Origin: Purshia tridentata
Taxonomy: Eukaryota > Streptophyta > Magnoliopsida > Rosales > Rosaceae
DNA: 22,745 bases
Assembly (NCBI GenBank): GCA_003254885.1
Contig: QANT01006115.1
Coordinates: 1 to 22,745, forward strand
Direction: 5' to 3'
The notes under the pieces: model-generated
What the model was told of the DNA's origin: nothing
The model's input: the letters and a program-made list of their open reading frames with translations, nothing else
The model's database searches: none
Shown here: piece after piece, positions 21,251 through 22,745 of the stretch
Layout: each line of letters starts with the position of its first letter
Numbering within the stretch: the first letter of the stretch is position 1
Position numbers and translations under genes: made by a program

Positions 21251-21917
21251 TTAGTGGTCGGCACGGTGCGATTTGGTACGGTATGTGTGTGAAATTATGC
21301 ACCGTACTGTAAATATATAAACGGTATGATCCGGTGCAATAAAAATTAAAAGAAAACCAAATCAAATCTTATACGGTTACGGTTTGGTTCGGTGTTACGG
21401 TTGAACAATTAGACCTATACACAATTCGATATGTTTTTGAGCCTGTTTTTAGCCTAAATATGTTTTTGAGCAATTTTTTAATCCAAATTATAAAATACTA
21501 ACAAATAAAAAAGTAACAAGTACATGTAATACACTAATACAAAATCTAAAATCCAAATTTCAAATTTTAAATATGTTTAATAGTGTTTAATAATTAATAG
21601 TTTCTACTTTTCAAATTCCAATCCAAACAAAAGTCTAAAAGAAATTAAACAATAAACCATAAATAATATTTTTGGTCACTTTTTAATTTAAAATCATATA
21701 TAAACTATATATATATATATATAAAATTATAATTACAGTGCGATTTGGTTCGACTTGGTTTCATTAGGTATAAAACTGGCACCTACACCTATTAAAGACA
21801 GTTTGGTTCGATTCTTGTAACGGTGTTTGACCAAAAAAGTCAATACGGTTTTTTACCCTTTTTTTAGGGACTGTTTGGTTCGATCCCGTGGTTTTACGGT
21901 GAAAATACCCACCCCTG
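21251..21917. mobile_element. hAT-like non-autonomous element rich in GGTTCGGT/GGTACGGT words
   Basis: The right end, read in reverse, is CAGGGGTGGGTATTTTCACCG; the left end is the diverged TTAGTGGTCGGCACGG. The flanks caattttt (21243-21250) and caattttc (21918-21925) resemble an 8-bp target duplication with one mismatch, as expected for hAT. Inside are repeated words such as TTTGGTTCG and TACGGTT on both halves and an (AT)n run near 21706-21723. It has no transposase frame and sits about 100 bp upstream of the DnaJ start region. Confidence 0.5.
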
Positions 21918-21925
21918 CAATTTTC

Positions 21926-22745
21926 AGGTATAATGTATGGAAATAACTTTTGTTTTTCTGATTTTTTAAGGTTTAAGTTTTTAACCCATTATTCAAGTTG
22001 TTGGAACTTTAAAATATTGAAGAGAGATATGTGACTACAATAATAGTTATAATTGTTTGGAAAACAATTTTTTTAAGCTAATTTTGTAGTAGATGTCTCG
22101 ACGCCATTTGGGCATTCAATTTATGATGGATAAATTTGAAGCGATTGTTTCTCGCTTTCAGTTACACATGTTTTTTTCAATTTGACCGTTGAGTTAGAAT
22201 TGTTCTACAGGTTTTGTATTATGATATTCGTTATGATAAACAAAACAAAAAATTATAAAAAAAAATGTTAAGCCAACAAAAGAATATCATATTTAAGCCA
22301 AAATATAACTTTTGTAATAAACCTAGCCACTTCAAGAATGTCATTCATTCTAATTTTATAATAAATGATAACTGTAGTAGATTCTAAGTTTTCCTAATTT
22401 AGTGGTCCACTATAGTTATAGGAATGAAAACAAGGCAGGATGGGTGGAATTTGTCTTTCTTATCTTTGTTCTGTTAGATAAACGGGAATCATATTGAGTA
22501 TTAGAAGTCATGTATTATTTTTTGAAATCTTTTTTTCTTATTAAAGTATTCTTTTGAAATAATTTAGTCAAAATAAAATAAACAAAATATATAATACTGA
22601 AAAACTAAGTTAGCAACATGAAATTTAAAAAATAAACAAAATTAAAGCTAAAAATATTATATACACACATATATATATGAACTTGGGCTTTGTTGAGTGA
22701 TAGCCCATACGTCTTTGGGCTTTGTTGAGATGTTAAAACGTAGTA
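21926..22745. other. AT-rich flank without a recognisable gene
   Basis: No supported gene. The word gggctttgttgag occurs twice near the end (about 22684 and 22714), and a short (AT)n tract lies near 22662-22678. The window ends in this sequence. Confidence 0.5.

Noticed and set aside
1..22745. Tandem resistance genes, biosynthetic cluster, organelle DNA insertions, CRISPR or other multi-gene systems
   Set aside because: I looked for such arrangements on both strands. Only three unrelated, complete plant genes and short non-autonomous repeats are visible.

Overview
This is nuclear genomic DNA of a flowering plant, most likely a eudicot. The evidence is AT-rich intergenic and intron sequence, many short exons with standard GT/AG junctions, 5'UTR introns, and three proteins that match plant-only families along their whole length. 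I could not identify the species.

Layout. (1) 1-1338 is AT-rich upstream sequence holding a MITE-like inverted-repeat element (164-376) and a small repeat cluster with a perfect hairpin (886-1004). (2) 2095-6176, plus strand, is a 13-exon borate transporter gene of the BOR4-like group (658 aa), with a TATA box near 1339 and a long leader that contains upstream ATGs. (3) 6177-7900 is intergenic and holds a poly(A) tract interrupted by an N (6949) and a degenerate inverted-repeat element. (4) About 7900-11200, plus strand, is TOC34, the GTPase receptor of the chloroplast outer-envelope import machinery. It has 7 coding exons (8737-10967, 312 aa) and a 726-nt 5'UTR intron. (5) 10968-13880 is the interval between convergent genes. 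It contains short imperfect tandem repeats and a clean 366-bp Mutator-type MITE (12273-12638) with a perfect 9-bp target-site duplication. (6) 13953 to about 21150, minus strand, is a chloroplast type-I DnaJ (DJA5/DJA6-like, 443 aa) in 7 coding exons, with a 2.3-kb intron 4 and a 1.6-kb 5'UTR intron. The introns carry a MITE-like foldback, a near-identical tandem duplication around an (AT)n tract, and a tRNA-derived SINE. (7) 21251-21917 is a hAT-like non-autonomous element just upstream of the DnaJ promoter, followed by AT-rich sequence to the end.

Together: TOC34 brings preproteins into the plastid, and the DnaJ protein is predicted to be imported there and to act with stromal Hsp70. Both leaders contain exact telo-box motifs. 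The borate transporter acts at the plasma membrane and has no evident functional link to the other two. I see no undescribed multi-gene system here. The notable content is the set of short mobile elements, the regulatory leaders, and two likely assembly seams marked by single Ns.
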